This document shows, in pieces, positions 22,761 through 35,949 of a DNA stretch of 64,000 nt. The notes beneath the pieces are model-generated. The model had not been told where the DNA came from. It ran no database searches and was given only the letters and a program-made list of their open reading frames with translations. Source of the stretch: Anaeramoeba flamelloides (Eukaryota > Metamonada > Anaeramoebidae); contig JANTQA010000023.1 of assembly GCA_027625915.1 (NCBI GenBank), positions 1,240,001 to 1,304,000 of the forward strand, in the 5' to 3' direction. Both the position numbers and the translations under genes were made by a program. Within the stretch, counting starts at the first letter, position 1, and each line of letters opens with the position of its first letter.

Positions 22761-23699
22761 TTTTTTTTTTTTTTTTTGTTCAATTAAATCTTTTGAATCC
22801 AAATTAATTTTATTGTCTGTTTGATTGAATCTTATTAAATTTGATCTATAAGGCAGAAATGTATTTTTTTTTTATTTTAATTTAATTTCATTTTATTTAC
22901 TGAAATTACAATATTTTCAATTTTAAATTCTGTTTTATAAATAAGAATTGGTGTATTTCTATTTATTTTGTATATTTCAGTAATGCAGGAATAAAACCAA
23001 GAATGTAAATAATTTATCATTTTTTTTTCATAATTAAAAATTTCTAAGCAAAATATGTTAATTGATTAAATATAAAAGATTTATCGAATATTATTTTTAT
23101 ATTATTATTCAGAGAATTGTTATTAAAGAATTATTTAAACGTTTTTATATTTTTCTTTAGATTTTTTTTAAATTAAAAATTCTCTAATGTGTTTTTTTTT
23201 TCTCCAAATATAAAATTAAATATTTAATATTTTTTCAAATCTTTGGATACAAATCATTTATCTTTATTTGATTTTATATCCCAATTGAATAATAATTTCA
23301 ACTATATTTTTTCCATTTTATTTATTAATCCAAAAAACTAAAAAAATAAATAATATTTTTTTTTCTATTCCAAAATTTGCCTATTTATTAGATTTTATTA
23401 TAACCAGTTAATGGTTTATGATACAATTTTTATAAAAGAAAAGTATTTTTGATGATCTTTCATGGTTTCAAGGATTTACTTTGGTGACAATAACTGTAAT
23501 GTATTTATCAGAGTTAAATCAATAATTAAATATATTGAATTTAATTGTTAGTATATTATGGTTAATAATTAAGATTAAATCATGTGTAAATATTTAACAA
23601 CAATATATTGGTGGTATAATTCTTAATCAGAGAAAATGTAAAATTTCAGTAAAAAAACCCACAAGAACATAAAATTAGAATAGACCCAAAATCTGGTAT

Positions 23700-23896
23700 T
23701 ACAGTCAGTTCCACTTTTAAGGTATAAATTGCAACGAAATTTAAGGTACAAAAAATATCTCAAATTAAGCAACCAAATTCAAATTCTAGTAAAATAAATT
23801 GTAAAAAAAAAAATTACAAAATTTGGTGTTAATTTGAGATTTTTTTGTATCTTAAATTTCGTTGAAAGTTTGTGCCTTAAAAGTGGAACTGACTGT
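23700..23896. mobile_element. Palindromic element B, copy 3
   Basis: TA on both sides. Arms CAGTCAGTTCCACTTTTAAG on both strands, and an inner word AACGAAATTTAAGG with partner CCTTAAATTTCGTT variants. 197 bp including the TA pair. No coding capacity. Confidence 0.8.
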
Positions 23897-24374
23897 AAGA
23901 TTTTTTGTTATTTCGACTATAACACATTAAAATGGTAATTCAGATTATTATTTTTTATTAATAATAAAATAATTATTAAGAATTATTTTAAAATTATGAT
24001 CTTTAAATGTTATTTTTATTACAGACAACATTTTTATTTACTAAAAAGAATGTTGAGTCATAAGTATTTGCTATTTTTACAAATTCGGGTTTATATTTCA
24101 ATAAATTATCATTTGAGTTAAAATCTATTTTTCTTTAATCAATAGAGACAGTTATCTAGATAATAATTAGATAACCACAATCATCTTGTTAAATGTACTT
24201 TCCACCCCATATTAAAATATACCAGATTTGAGAAAGATATTATAAATAAACATGAATATAAAGTTGAAAGTATGTCTTTGCCCAAGGGCTATACTTAATT
24301 GATTATAATTTTCCCTGTTTTGTTGGTAAACTGCAAAGAGAATTTTGATAAATTTTGTATTTTTTATTAATTTT

Positions 24375-25612
24375 ATTGAGGAAGTAAGTACAAAATACAA
24401 TTTTGAAAAATTTAAATTGGGTATAACCTTACTGAAAAAAAGATTTTTTGAGTTTCACATCGATATTGAAACTTTGAAACCAAAATACCCTTCTCAGCTT
24501 TATTTCTGAAAAGAAAACGAACCCAAAGCAATTCAAAGTTGAATCTTTCATTTTCCATTTTTTAAACATTTTTTTTGATTAAGTTTTTGGTTTTATTAAA
24601 TTTGGTTTTGGATCAAAAATAGATTTATACACATGAGCGAAATTAATCCAAGAGTAAACCCCATAAAAAGAATACAAGAAAAGGTGTGTATTTGAGTCAG
24701 ATATTTTCTTTTTAAAAGAATAAAGAAGAAAGATCACTTTTCCAGATAAATTTGTTGAAATCAAGAATTAAAAAAAAAATTAACCAAAGCCTATTTTCGA
24801 AGATTTTTCTTCTTTAAATTCTTAATTTGTCTGAATCCAAACAATTTATAACCTTGAATTTCTCGCCCATTACTATTTATTATTATTTTACAAAATATAT
24901 TTTTTTACAAATTTGCATTAAAAATTCTTAATTTCAAATATTTTTATCAAACCAAACCAAACCAAAGAATACTATTTCAAAAATTAAAATATAAAAAGAT
25001 TGGATTCTCTGAATCAAAAAAAAAAAAACAATTACAAAAAGATTCAACCCAAAATAAAAAGAAAAATTTAGAAATAATTTAAATCAGAATTCATAATTAT
25101 TTTTCTTTCTCAATTTAATAGAAAATAAATAATAATATAATTAAACGAATTTGTCGAATAAATCTTTATTTCTGAAGAAGGAATTTTTAAAAAAAACACT
25201 ATTATCTGAACCTAATCAAGAATTAGATGAATTAAATGAAAATTGGATTTTTAAATTCATTTTGGAAATTCTTTTGAAATAAAAAGTAATTATTTCTCAA
25301 AAATTTTTACAAACAAAAATATTCTCATGAAGAATTAAATATAAAACCCAAATAAAGAATAAGTAATTGTATCAAATGTTACAGATAAGATCAAGAAATA
25401 AATGATTTTTATATATTTTTTCTTGATCAAATCTTTTCATTTTTTTGATTTCAATTTTTGAGTTGGTATGAAAATATATTATACTATGATATATTCCTAC
25501 TTTAGTATTTTATTAAAATATCAATGCATTAGGCAAAAGAAATGATTTGAATAATTCAGTTTCGCCTAAATTGTTGGCACTCAAAATTTGAAAAATTGTG
25601 TTACCCCCTTAC
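24375..25612 (+). mobile_element. Non-autonomous element G, copy 2 (about 1.24 kb)
   Basis: Colinear with G3 (29959-31192) over its whole length, with frequent substitutions and small indels. Left end TTGAGGAAGTAAGTACAAAA; right end on the other strand GTAAGGGGGTAACACAATTT. The TTAA edges are mutated. It lies downstream of the WDR11 3' end and has no coding frame. Confidence 0.75.
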
Positions 25613-25907
25613 AATAATCAAAAAAAAAAAAATACAATTTGCAATTTTTTGACTTTAATTTTCTTTTAGTTGTTTTTTCTTTTAAATCATTTTTTTTTTG
25701 TTCTCAACATTGGATTTCAGTTCTACAGAGAATCTAAAATTCAGATAGTTCTTTAATTCGATAACTTTTAAAAAATTATAATAGAATTATATATTTTCTT
25801 TCAACCCCAAGAAAACAATAAAATTAGGATAGTCCCCAAGATCATCTAAATCTTGAATATTATTGGATTTTAATAGGAAACTAAAAATTATAAAAGAAAA
25901 AAGAAAA

Positions 25908-28900
25908 TTATTTATTTAATTTTAAAGTTTGTTTTAAAATATAATTTGATTGCTTAAATAAACCCAATTTCTCCAACAATGAGGAGAATTTTAAAAACAA
26001 ATCAATAATATTTAAATTTTTAATATCATTTGATAAAAATCCAAATTGGTTACAAGATATTAAAAAGAAATAAGCGATATCACATGAATTAATGTGAATT
26101 AAGATTTTTAAAACTTTTTTAAACATTCCAATAGAAAGTGAAAAATATATTGCATCCCAAAATTTATTTTCTTTGATGAGAAAATTTATATATTTTTTAT
26201 AAAAGAAGGCTCTATCCTTTCCGTTTAAATGTAATTTACAAAGAGATAAAGCTTCCTCCCAATTGTTTATGTCTATCAGATGCTTACAAGCTTGTTTATA
26301 ATCACCTATTAAACAAAGAAGTTGCACACTCTCTAATGGCTTGTTTAATGAAATACTCAAGCTAACCAATTTGATAGTTTGCTGAAACACTTTTTCGTTT
26401 ATTGTGGAAGAGATTACAATAGATTTCAACAATCTTTCATAATAATGTTCATCCATTTCAGGTGTTGATAATAGGGATTCCAAGGCCTTTTCTTTTTGAT
26501 TATATAAAATACAATCTTGTTCAATTTTTTTATTATTTTTTTTCTTTTTTTTATTTTGGATATTGATTAATTTATTTTTTTCTTTTATTAATTCCCTTTT
26601 TTCTCTTAAAATTCCATACATTTTTGGCAATTTTTCTTTCTTGGGTTCTTTTTCTTTTTGCAAATTCAGTGATTTCTTCTTTTCGCCACTACAATTATTT
26701 TCTTTCCCATCATGATCATCATCAGATGCATTAGTATTATTATTATTGATATTATTATTATTATTATTGATTAAATCATTTCCACCCTTTCCTTTTTCGC
26801 CCATATCTTCTTTTTTTTTATTTAAATTTAATTTATTCTTATCCCTTTCCACATCAAAAACATCATCATTATCTCTATTACGTTCTTTTAGTTGTATCTT
26901 TGCTTTAAATTTATTTAAATAATATTTGGTTAAATTCCAAAATTTTATTTCTTCATCATCATTATAATATCTTGCAACATGATAACATCTCTCTGCAATA
27001 ATATCAGAATTATTAATTGTTACAATCAAATCTTGAGATAATAACAGAATTTCTCTCTTTATTAATTGTTCTAAAGATAATTTATTACTTTTTTTATTTT
27101 GTTTTATTTTATTTTTCGGATTTGTTGGTTTTAAATTTTGAGAATCATTTTTCTCATTTTCATGAAAATTGAAAATATTTTTTACCAAGCCTATATTTTT
27201 CCATGATTTTTTTATTTCAGAATTTACTTTAGGAATTGAATTATTACTATTTAAGGATATTTTTTTCAATGTATTTATTTTATTTTGCTGGTATTGATCT
27301 ATTTGTTTTGAATCATAATGTTTAAATTGGTCATATTTTAAATTTTTTTGATCTTCTTGTTCTTTCCTTTTATTTAATAAATCTGTTTCCATTTCTACCC
27401 CTTTCTCTTTCTCACTGATGCTCCTCAATGTGAATTTTTTCAAACCAAACTGTAAATAGAGTTTCAAAGATAAACCAAAATTACGATCATACAATTGAGG
27501 TGATAAGGGACGAATGTTTAAGTACAATAACTTTAAAGGGGAGTTTATTATATTCAAGTCCAAATTCATCAGCTTTAAACTATTGTCTTTTAATAATAAT
27601 ATAGGTGTACTTTTGTTGGCAAAATCAATATCTATAACTTGTTGGTTAACACTCTTATTCTTTTTTATACTAATCTCACAATCTCTTTTACAATCATAAG
27701 ACAACACAGTGCCATCAATAAAAAGAATCAATATTATGTGTGTTTTTTTTATCGGTTTAAATATAATTTTTTTAACTTTCTTTTGAGATTTTAATTTTAA
27801 TTCGATCAATTTATTTTTTTTTAAATTTAAATAAAAAAAGTTTCCACTGTCAGTCGAAAATACTACAATTGATGAATTTGTAATAATTGTGAGAATATTA
27901 AAATTGTTTAAGTTAATTTTAAATGAATTATTTTTATAAAGTAAATCCTGCTCTATTGTAAATTTATTCATTTCTTGTTTTCCAAAAATGGAAAAGAAAA
28001 AACTTTCTTCATGATCATCATTTTCTTCTTCGCATCCTTCCTCTTCATCTCCTTCATCTTCTTCCTTATGCTCGTATTTTTTTTTTCCATTTTCTAAATT
28101 TTCTACTTTTTTATTTGATATAAAATGATCAACCCATGAAAAGGAACCCGAATTATTTAAACCTACATCTAAAGATTGGATCAAATTCATATGAAATAAA
28201 TCCCATAACTCAAATTTCCGCTCATGAAATAATATTGAAATGTATCTTTTTGATTTTGATAATTCAAATCTTTTTAATCTCATTTTTTCAGTATCTTTTG
28301 GGCGCGGTAATTCTTTTTGATCACCAGAATCTAAATCTAAAAAAAATATTTGATTTTGAAATGTATTTTTTGATAGTGATACTGTTGTAGAACATATGAT
28401 CAAATTTGGATTTATCCAATCTATTTGCAAAATTGGCGAATCACAAACCGAAAAAACTTTTTTAGATTCAGAATACATTAAATCAAATATTTGAATCAAT
28501 CCATCCTTTGTACCAATCGCAATGTTTTTATTTTTATTTTGATGTTTGGTTTCGTTTTCTTTCTTAAAAGTGCAGACAGAAATGCAAAGAGGTGATTGCC
28601 TTATCGGCTCATAAATACCATATAGGTCTATTGGTTTAATTTTTGAAGAATTTTTTTCTTGATTTCCTTCTTGGTTTTCTTCTTGGCTGTTATTTTGAAA
28701 TGATTTAGTTTTTTTATAAACCCATTCCCAACTATAGCAATAGTAATGTTAATTATTATTATAATTAAAATTAAACATGGTTTAATATTTGAAAAAAAAC
28801 ATGGGAATAAGATAAAAATTATTTATTTATGAGGTAGGCATAAATAATTTTTTTGGATCAAAATTAAAAAATTATTTATTAAAAGAATTATTTGAGGGTC

Positions 28901-31900
28901 AAGTCATTAGGGTAAAAATACAATTTTTGAAAAGGAAAAAAAAAATATTTTTGTAATTTTTATTGGTGCCTAATACTAATAAAAGCTAAACAAACCTGTG
29001 GTGTGCAATAGATCTCTAAAAATCAAAAAGGAAAAACTCGGATATTTTTAGAAAAAGGTTACCAAAGAGAGGCACAAATCAATTTCCAATTTAAATGGTT
29101 AAAATATATAATTTTGAAAATTTTTAGGTTGAGTTTTGAAGTATAGCTATTTGGCTCTTTTAGAGATCTCTTAGATTTTTTTTTTCTTTATCTCATTTCT
29201 CATATGAATTATTTTTATCTTGTGAATTTCACAACATCCTTACTCTGTCAAATATAGTGAATTATAAAATAACCACAAATTTGATTAAATCGAATTAAAT
29301 TGGTTTTGTACTGAAAAAAAAAAAATTGTTTTATAATTGAAGAAAATAGGATATTTTTTGTTTAAATTGTTTTTCTTTGTGAATACTGCTTTACAACAAA
29401 TATATTTAGCAACTTTTTTTTTTCATTTGGATCAATAATGTTAATGGATAATTCCAAGATCTCCAGAGTTTTTGATTGAATTGTTAACAAAATAATTATA
29501 CAGGGTAGTTGTTAAATATAACAAATTAAAAACGTTTGCTAACTTATTTTGGTAATGAGAATTATCTATCAGAAATAGTCAAGAGATGAAACTGTAAAAA
29601 TGAACTTCATATTGTGTATGGATATGTATAAAGGTGTGGAAGAATATGTATTTTAGGGACTTAAGGTCAGTAGTTTACTATAAAATAAACCTCAAAATAA
29701 AAAAATTGTGTTTCAAAAGAATCAAACTCTTGTCACATCTTTCAGTGAAATTTTACTATGAACATTAGTTGTTAAAATTAGATTTTGAAAAATAATTAAA
29801 AGTAATTAGTGTAGAAATTTTTGTGAGTTTTCAATATCAAATACTAATAGCCCTTAAATTAAATTTAATAAATGATAGTATCCAAAACATTATTATTTCG
29901 GATTTAATTTTCTCAAAATTTGATTTTTAAAAAATTCTTTGGAAATTAACAGATTTGGTTAAGGAAGTAGGTACATTTTACAATTGTGAAAAATTTTAAT
30001 TGTGTGAACCTTACTGAAAAATATTTTTTGAGTGCCACCAGATATTGAAACTTTGAAACCAAAATACCCTTCACTGCTTTATTGGTGAAAAGAAAGCGAA
30101 CACAAAGTAATTCAGAGTTGAATCTTTCATTTTTCGATTTTTTGTAACATTTTTTTTGATTAAATTTTTGAGTTTTATTAAATTTAGTTTTGGATATAGA
30201 AATGTGTTTATACAAATGAGTGAAATTAATACAAGATTAAGAGAAAAAACAGACCGAAGAGGTGTGTATTTAAAACAAATATTTTTTTTTTAAGAGAAAA
30301 CAAGAAAGATCACCTTTCCAGATAAATTTGTTGAAATCAAGAATTAAAAAAAAAATCCGACCAAAGCCTATTTTCGAAGATTTTTCTTCTTTATAATCTT
30401 AATTTATCTGAATCCAAACAATTTATAACCTTTAATTTCTCACCCCGTTACTATTTATTATTATTTTACAAGGCATTTTTTTACAAATTTGTTTTCAAAA
30501 TTATTTTTTCAAATAATTTAATCAAACCAAGCCAAAACTAAGAATATTATTTCAAAAATTAAAATACAAGGATATGAATTCTCGAAATCAAAAGACTGTT
30601 ACAAAAGATTAAACCCAAAATAAAAAGAAAAATTTAGAAAAAATTTCAATTAGAATTCAGAATTATTTTGAGTTCTCAATTTAATGGAAAATAAATAATT
30701 ATAAAACCAAACGAATTTGTCGAATAAATCTTTATTTCTGAAGAAGGAAAATTAAAAAAACATCCTATTTTCTGAACCAAAACTAGAATGAGATGAATTA
30801 AATGAAAATAGGGTTTTTAAATTCTTTTTTGGAAAATCCTTGAGAAATATAAAGTAATTTGTTTCCCCAAAAATTTTCCAAACAAAAATATTTCTATGAA
30901 GAATTAAATAGAAAACCCAAATAAAGAATAAGTAATTGTATCAAAGGTTACAGATAAGATCATTAAATAAATGATTTTTATATATTTTTTCTTGATCAAA
31001 TTTTTGATTAATTTTGAATTCCATTTTTTGAGTTGGTATGAAAATATCTTATACTATGGGATTTTTGGCACTCTCTTATTTATTAAAATATCAATATATT
31101 TGATTAAAGAAATGATTTGAAGGATTCAGTTTCACATAAATGGTGGGTACCAAAAAATTGAAAAATATACTTACCCTCTTAAAAATTCACATTTTCCTAT
31201 TTTAGAAATAAAATTTTTAGTTAATTTTTTTGTTTGATCATTTATCTGATTTAACAAACACTCGACAAGAACTCAGATAATAAAATACTAAAATATCTCC
31301 AATCTGGATCATAATAGAAAATTTTTAATATTAATTTTTAAAATTAAAATCTTTTTTTTTTTTGCTTTTTTTTTGCCCATTTTGAAAAAGTTGTAGTGAT
31401 CTATAAAGGGTATGAAATGATCGATCAGAAAATGATTTGAATTTATGTTATTGTCTATTATTTTTCAAGTTTAAATTGTATTATTATTGTTATTTTTTTT
31501 TTCAAACCTAAAGATCGGAACAGAACATCCCTTTCAATTTGTCTCTATTTTTTGTGTGGGTGCTATGATTTCTGTAATTTCTGTGATCCTGAATGAGACA
31601 TTATTAAAAATTTAATAATATCAATAAATATTTAAACAGTGGTTTTTTTTCTTGGTTCATTTTAATAAACAGCTTTTAAGGGATTAGCGTCAACCACATA
31701 GAAGTCTAAAATTAAATTCTGTTGTTATTTTTTTTTTATTTTGAAGGGGGGAAATTAATTTCCTCTTACAGCCGTTAGGTTTTTTTTAATTTAAGAAATA
31801 AACAGAAAATTTTTGAAATTTTCTGTTTATTTCTTAAATTAAAAAAAACCCGTTAGCTTTTCCAGAATTCAAAAGAATTGAGTAAAATCTTTGATTTTTC

Positions 31901-34900
31901 TCAATTCTTTTGAATTTTGGAAAAGCTAGGCACTCTACGGCACTTTCCCTAATTTCTAAATTTTTGTTTAGAAATTTTAATAAAGAATCATAATTTTCCT
32001 TATCATTAACCAATGATAAGATGAATAATGAGTCTTTATTTTGAATAATATCTTTGATATTATTCTTTAATTGCTTATTATTTTTATTTATTTGAATTAA
32101 TTCTTTAGTCGAGATTTTTCGATTGTTTTCATAGAATGGGCAATTCCATAAAAAATGATCGATATCTTCATCTATTTCTGAGTTGTGGTTTTTTTTACAC
32201 AGATTGCAATATTTTTTTTTATTTTATTCTTATCAGAGACATAAGAATATCTGTTTAAATAATTTGTAAAATTTCGCAGTTTTAGAATTGAAGTTGAACC
32301 TTTCCATTTTAATTTTTTTTTGTTGTTAGGTTTTTTTTAATTTTTGAAATAAACAGAAAATTTTATTTAATTTTCGGTTTATTTTTTTCCTTAAATTGAA
32401 AAAAAACCGCCGTTAGCTTTTCTTGTGTTTTCTGTTTATTTGCAAAATCGATAGATTTTGGTTAGGTTTTTTTTACTTTTCGAAATAAACCGAAAATTTA
32501 TTAAAATTTTCTGTTTATTTCAAAAAGTAAAAAAAACCTAGAACACTTCAAGAATAAAACAGAAAACCTCAAGAAAACCTAGGCACTTCACAAATGAAAC
32601 AGAAGACCTCAAGTAAACCTAGGCACTTGACGGCACTTGACGACACGACTGTTTATTTATGTTGTTGTTATACCTAATAATTTTGAAATATTCTAGTTAT
32701 TATGTTTATCAAGTTTTCTCTACTTGGTTTAGATTTAATTCTAATAATTTTAAGGTGTCTATTTCCCAATTAATATTTTCGTTGTCTTTTTTTGAAAACT
32801 TTGAATTTTTGGATATAGGTCCAAAACCCAGAATTTCTAATTTCTTTTTGAGTTTATATCTTCTTTTGTCTATTGAAATTCTGACTTGGTCAAGTTTTGC
32901 TTCAGTTTTATAGATTATCCTTGGGGAATGTGGATTGATTTTTAAGAATTGTGTTACTTTTTTATTTATCCAAACATCAATTGAGTCGAGATCTTTTTGA
33001 GTTAGATTAAATTTAACTAATCCAAATTCTGTTGTTATTAAAGTTCAATCGTATTTGTACCCAATTGTTCAAATGTCTCTAAAAATTCGATTAGTTAAAT
33101 CGTACTATTTGTTGATCCTCATCAATTTAAAATGATCTATTGTATTGGTAAAAACTTCAAGAATGTAAGAAACAAACCAACACTTAGTCACTAATTTCAA
33201 GGTTGAATTATCAATATTCAGACTCCAAAGTTGCAAAATATCTTTTCTTAAATTTATCTTCAAATGTAGATTAATAGCCAAAAAATTCAATTTTTTTTAA
33301 AAAAATTAAATAATTAACCAATAGATTATTTAGACCAATTTTTTCGACACATATTGAAAGATATTGACGTTACAACTGGCCTTTATCAAAAAGGAAACAA
33401 AATTAATCATTCTTTGGGATTTTATGTTGATGATTATTTCGTTAATTTTTGAAATTAAAAGCATATGAAAAAATAGCTACTTTTGGAGATGGTTCTAAAT
33501 ATGAATTTTTAAGTACCAATTATTTGAATTTCTATTTTGAGATTTGGAAAAGCAATTTTGAAAAAAAAAAATGTCCGAAATAACATTTTTGAGTTGTCAT
33601 CATTTAGTAAAAAATGTAAAAATTTATTGTTCAATAATATTTATGATATGATTTTTTAGAGTCACAGAAACTCTTTGAACAATATAGAACTAATACAATT
33701 TACTTTCAAATACAATATACTGTAATTGTAGTCGGTTATGTGATGAAGCTAGCCCTAAGAATAAAAAGGAGCAGAAATACAATAAGAAAAAATAAAAAAT
33801 CTTACACATTGCCATATTGAGAAATAAAATAGAGATGGTCTTGATTATTTTTTAAATTTAATACAAAATTAATTTTTTGAGTAGGAACAACTTTAGGGTT
33901 TCTAGAAATCAAATAATGGTCAATATAGCTCATCAGCTTTATTGTAAAATTCTCATTTTGCATTTTAATATTCCAAACGCTGATAGTTGCATTTTGGTGC
34001 AAAATAAAAAAAATGGTATCATTTGCTTGAGAAAAGGTAATTTTCCAAAAAGGTGATTTCGTTGTAATAGCACGGTATTCGATAATTTGATTTTGTTGAT
34101 GATCAAATACAAATAATTCGTTCACAAATAAGAAGAAAAAAAATTGAGGGTTGTGGGGATAAAACAATACCTGACAAACTTTGTTTTGCTTCACTTTTGT
34201 AGACAAAGAGTTGATGTTAACATAATTCTCTGGGATTTGAATTTTTTTCTTGAAATTATGGTTTAAGATCTTATAAATTGCCTTCGGGTAAACACCAACA
34301 AGAAGAGAATTTGTTGATCTTTGTAAATCGATCGAAACAATTTCCTTTTCAAAGTCACATTCCCAAATTAGCTTGGGCTTTTCTTGAAGTGGGTTGCCAA
34401 TAAACCAACATCTTAAAATTGAAGGAAAATAAAAAACCAATAGCTTGTGATATTGGGGCTTAGTCTTTTGGTTGTTGATATCTGAAATCCACCAAAAGTC
34501 AATTACTGAATTTGGGGGGTGCGAATTGAAATTCTTATTACCACTTGTAACAAGATCCGAATTTGATTTTTGGACATTTGAAGATCGTCTATTTGGGAGT
34601 TCCTTCTGGTGCTTTGTATTTTTTGTCTGTTTTGTCTTTACTTTCGATGAGCGGGGGAGATTTAAAATGGATAAAACAGATCCATATGCAACAGACCACA
34701 AAATAACAGTACCATTTGAGTCACCAGAAACTAGTGTCAAGTTATACGGAGACAACAAGTTATTGCTGATATTGGTTGGATTAAATTTTACTGCAGTTAC
34801 TGAAGATTTGTGTGAAGACAAGACTTGAACAATTTGAAGGTTTGCAATTTCTTGGATAACAACATTAGACTGACTCCCGTATGCTAGCAAATTAAAATTA

Positions 34901-35175
34901 AGATCTAGTGAGTTTTTGTTTTGAACATTTCGAACTCCAACTATTGTTTTGTTTTGCATCAAAATTTTCCCCAAAACTTTAAAGCTAAAATTCTGAAAAA
35001 ATGAATTTGTTTGTTGTCTTTTCACGACAAGAATAGCACAAAAATTGTAGTCACTTTTTTTCCTTAGCAACACTTTGTTTTTTTAAAATTGTTCCAAATT
35101 TTGAAAGGAATTAGAAGATCACAACACAACAACTTTCAATTTAAAAGTTTTTACAAGTTATACTTTTAAAAACAT
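25908..35175 (-). CDS. WDR11: WDR11 homologue (3 exons, 5.07 kb intron)
   Basis: Model complement(join(25908..28731, 33806..34992, 35164..35175)), 4023 nt, 1340 residues (human WDR11 has 1224). Exon 1 encodes only MFLK before GTATAA. Exon 2 begins NFSFKVLGK, then LLAYGSQSNVVI and VSGDSNGTVILWSVAYGSVL, matching the first beta-propeller of WDR11. The large intron joins in phase 2 and gives SQYGNV-WEWVYKK across the junction, a WD strand. Exon 3 has GTKDGLIQIFDL, a second propeller, an acidic insert (about 618-642), the helical block RCYHVARYYNDDEEIKFWNL and the family end SVQLLCLIGDYKQACKHL ... NNWEEALSLCKL ... LEKLGLFKQSNYIL. WDR11 forms a complex acting on vesicle tethering between endosomes and the trans-Golgi. 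Low-complexity Asn/Lys inserts explain the extra length. Exon 1 is the least certain part. Confidence 0.88.
28890..29330 (+). mobile_element. Element F, copy 3 (partial, in WDR11 intron)
   Basis: Starts TTGAGGGTCAAGTCATTAGGG (cf. TTAAGGGTCGAGTCATTATGG of F4). It continues with the F order: CCTAATACTAATAAAAGC, GATCTCTAAAAATC, GAGATCTCTTAGATTTTTTT and AATTATAAAATAACCACAAA-like blocks. The right end was not found. Confidence 0.6.
29959..31192 (+). mobile_element. Non-autonomous element G, copy 3 (1234 bp, in WDR11 intron)
   Basis: Full-length, with TTAA at both edges. Left TTAAGGAAGTAGGTACATTT; right on the other strand TTAAGAGGGTAAGTATATTT. Inner inverted motifs GAGTGCCACC (left) and GGTACCCACC (right) are shared with G1. 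It lies in the same orientation as G2. No transposase frame, so it would need one in trans. Confidence 0.82.
31778..31930. repeat. Hairpin cluster HPC-2 at the end of LINE copy 3
   Basis: A type 1 hairpin with two perfect 35-bp arms (31778-31812 and 31816-31850) and a 3-base loop; the arm starts GGTTTTTTTTAATTTAAGAA. Next to it, at 31852-31930, is a type 2 hairpin with arms of about 37 bp and few mismatches (TTAGCTTTTCCAGAATTCAA / CCTAGCTTTTCCAAAATTCA). Then comes the tail GGCACTCTACGGCAC. It abuts the last codons of the LINE frame (minus strand). Confidence 0.8.
31945..33300 (-). mobile_element. LINE, copy 3 (broken, in WDR11 intron)
   Basis: On the minus strand, successive frames give KDILQLWSLNID, IDVWINKKVTQFLKINPHSP, IIYKTEAKLDQVRI, then KWKGSTSILKLRN, CNLCKK and IDEDIDHFLWNCPFYENNRK. 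All align in order with copies 4 and 5. A hairpin cluster (32325-32650) splits it before the KWKGST block. The copy lies in the same orientation as WDR11. The reverse-transcriptase core is absent. Confidence 0.75.
32325..32650. repeat. Hairpin cluster HPC-3 inside LINE copy 3
   Basis: Two type 1 hairpins (about 32330-32408 and 32463-32539). Between them is the unit TTTTCTTGTGTTTTCTGTTT. Its inverted form, AAACAGAAAACCTCAAGAAA-like, is repeated about twice after the second hairpin. The cluster is therefore itself a large foldback with smaller hairpins inside. It ends CCTAGGCACTTGACGGCACT. Confidence 0.78.
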
Positions 35176-35949
35176 GTAATTTAAACAACTTTCCAATTTT
35201 TGGTTTTCATAAAAAGAGTTTCAGGTTATTGAAAGTTTACAAATATTTTTCTTTTAGATAACTTTCAAAAATTTCAATTAAATTCAAAATGCTATCTTTT
35301 GTTAATTATTATTTTTATCCCTTTTTTTGGCTTACAAAAGTTTGTTATCAAGTATTTGAAATTTGAAACAATATCAAAGAATATCAGAGACTGAAATCTT
35401 GCAGACTGTCAGCCTGAAAGTTCGAAAAAGTCTTGAAAGTATTTGTATGGATTGTGCTATTCTTGTCGTGTTTGGGTTGATTTTAATATTTAATCAACTT
35501 CACTGAAACTATTATTTTCAGAGTGAACAGAAAGTACTGGATTTTCAATGGTCTCCACAAAACTGTTATGGTATTACACTCATCTTCATAGACTCTATAT
35601 TAATGGAAATGAATGCTTGGAAAAAAGTTCAACAAGATTTTTAATTGGGAACAGTAATAGAACCTTGAACTTGAAAAGTAAATTCAATTTACTAAAGACA
35701 ATATAAATGGATCAATTAAAATGGACTTAACACAATAAGAGTTTTATAATAAAATCCAATTTTTTGGTGCTAGTTTTTGTTTGATTGATAGATTATTAAA
35801 AATTTGATAAAAAAAAGTGATAAATTTTTTATATCTCTCCAAAAAACACTCCAATCAAATTACAATTGAAAGACATATTTAGATTGTAATTGTTGAAAAG
35901 ACAGATAATAATATAACGAATTAATTGTAAAAATTAATATATTTCTTCT
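35176..35949. other. WDR11 upstream flank, nothing recognised
   Basis: No frame, RNA or repeat recognised. WDR11 transcription should start in this stretch (minus strand). Confidence 0.4.

Larger units (their letters stand above)
20949..24374. other. Long intergenic stretch with scattered repeats
   Basis: Contains a LINE tail fragment (21166-21384), an HPC relic (22490-22690), a TTTC microsatellite (22727-22759) and palindrome B3 (23700-23896). No host gene was recognised. Other open frames here are low-complexity and start at non-ATG codons or inside repeats. Confidence 0.45.

Noticed and set aside
29946-30215. 89-codon minus-strand frame
   Set aside because: Within the left part of element G3; broken in G1 and G2.
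34472-34828. 118-codon plus-strand frame
   Set aside because: Antisense of WDR11 exon 2.
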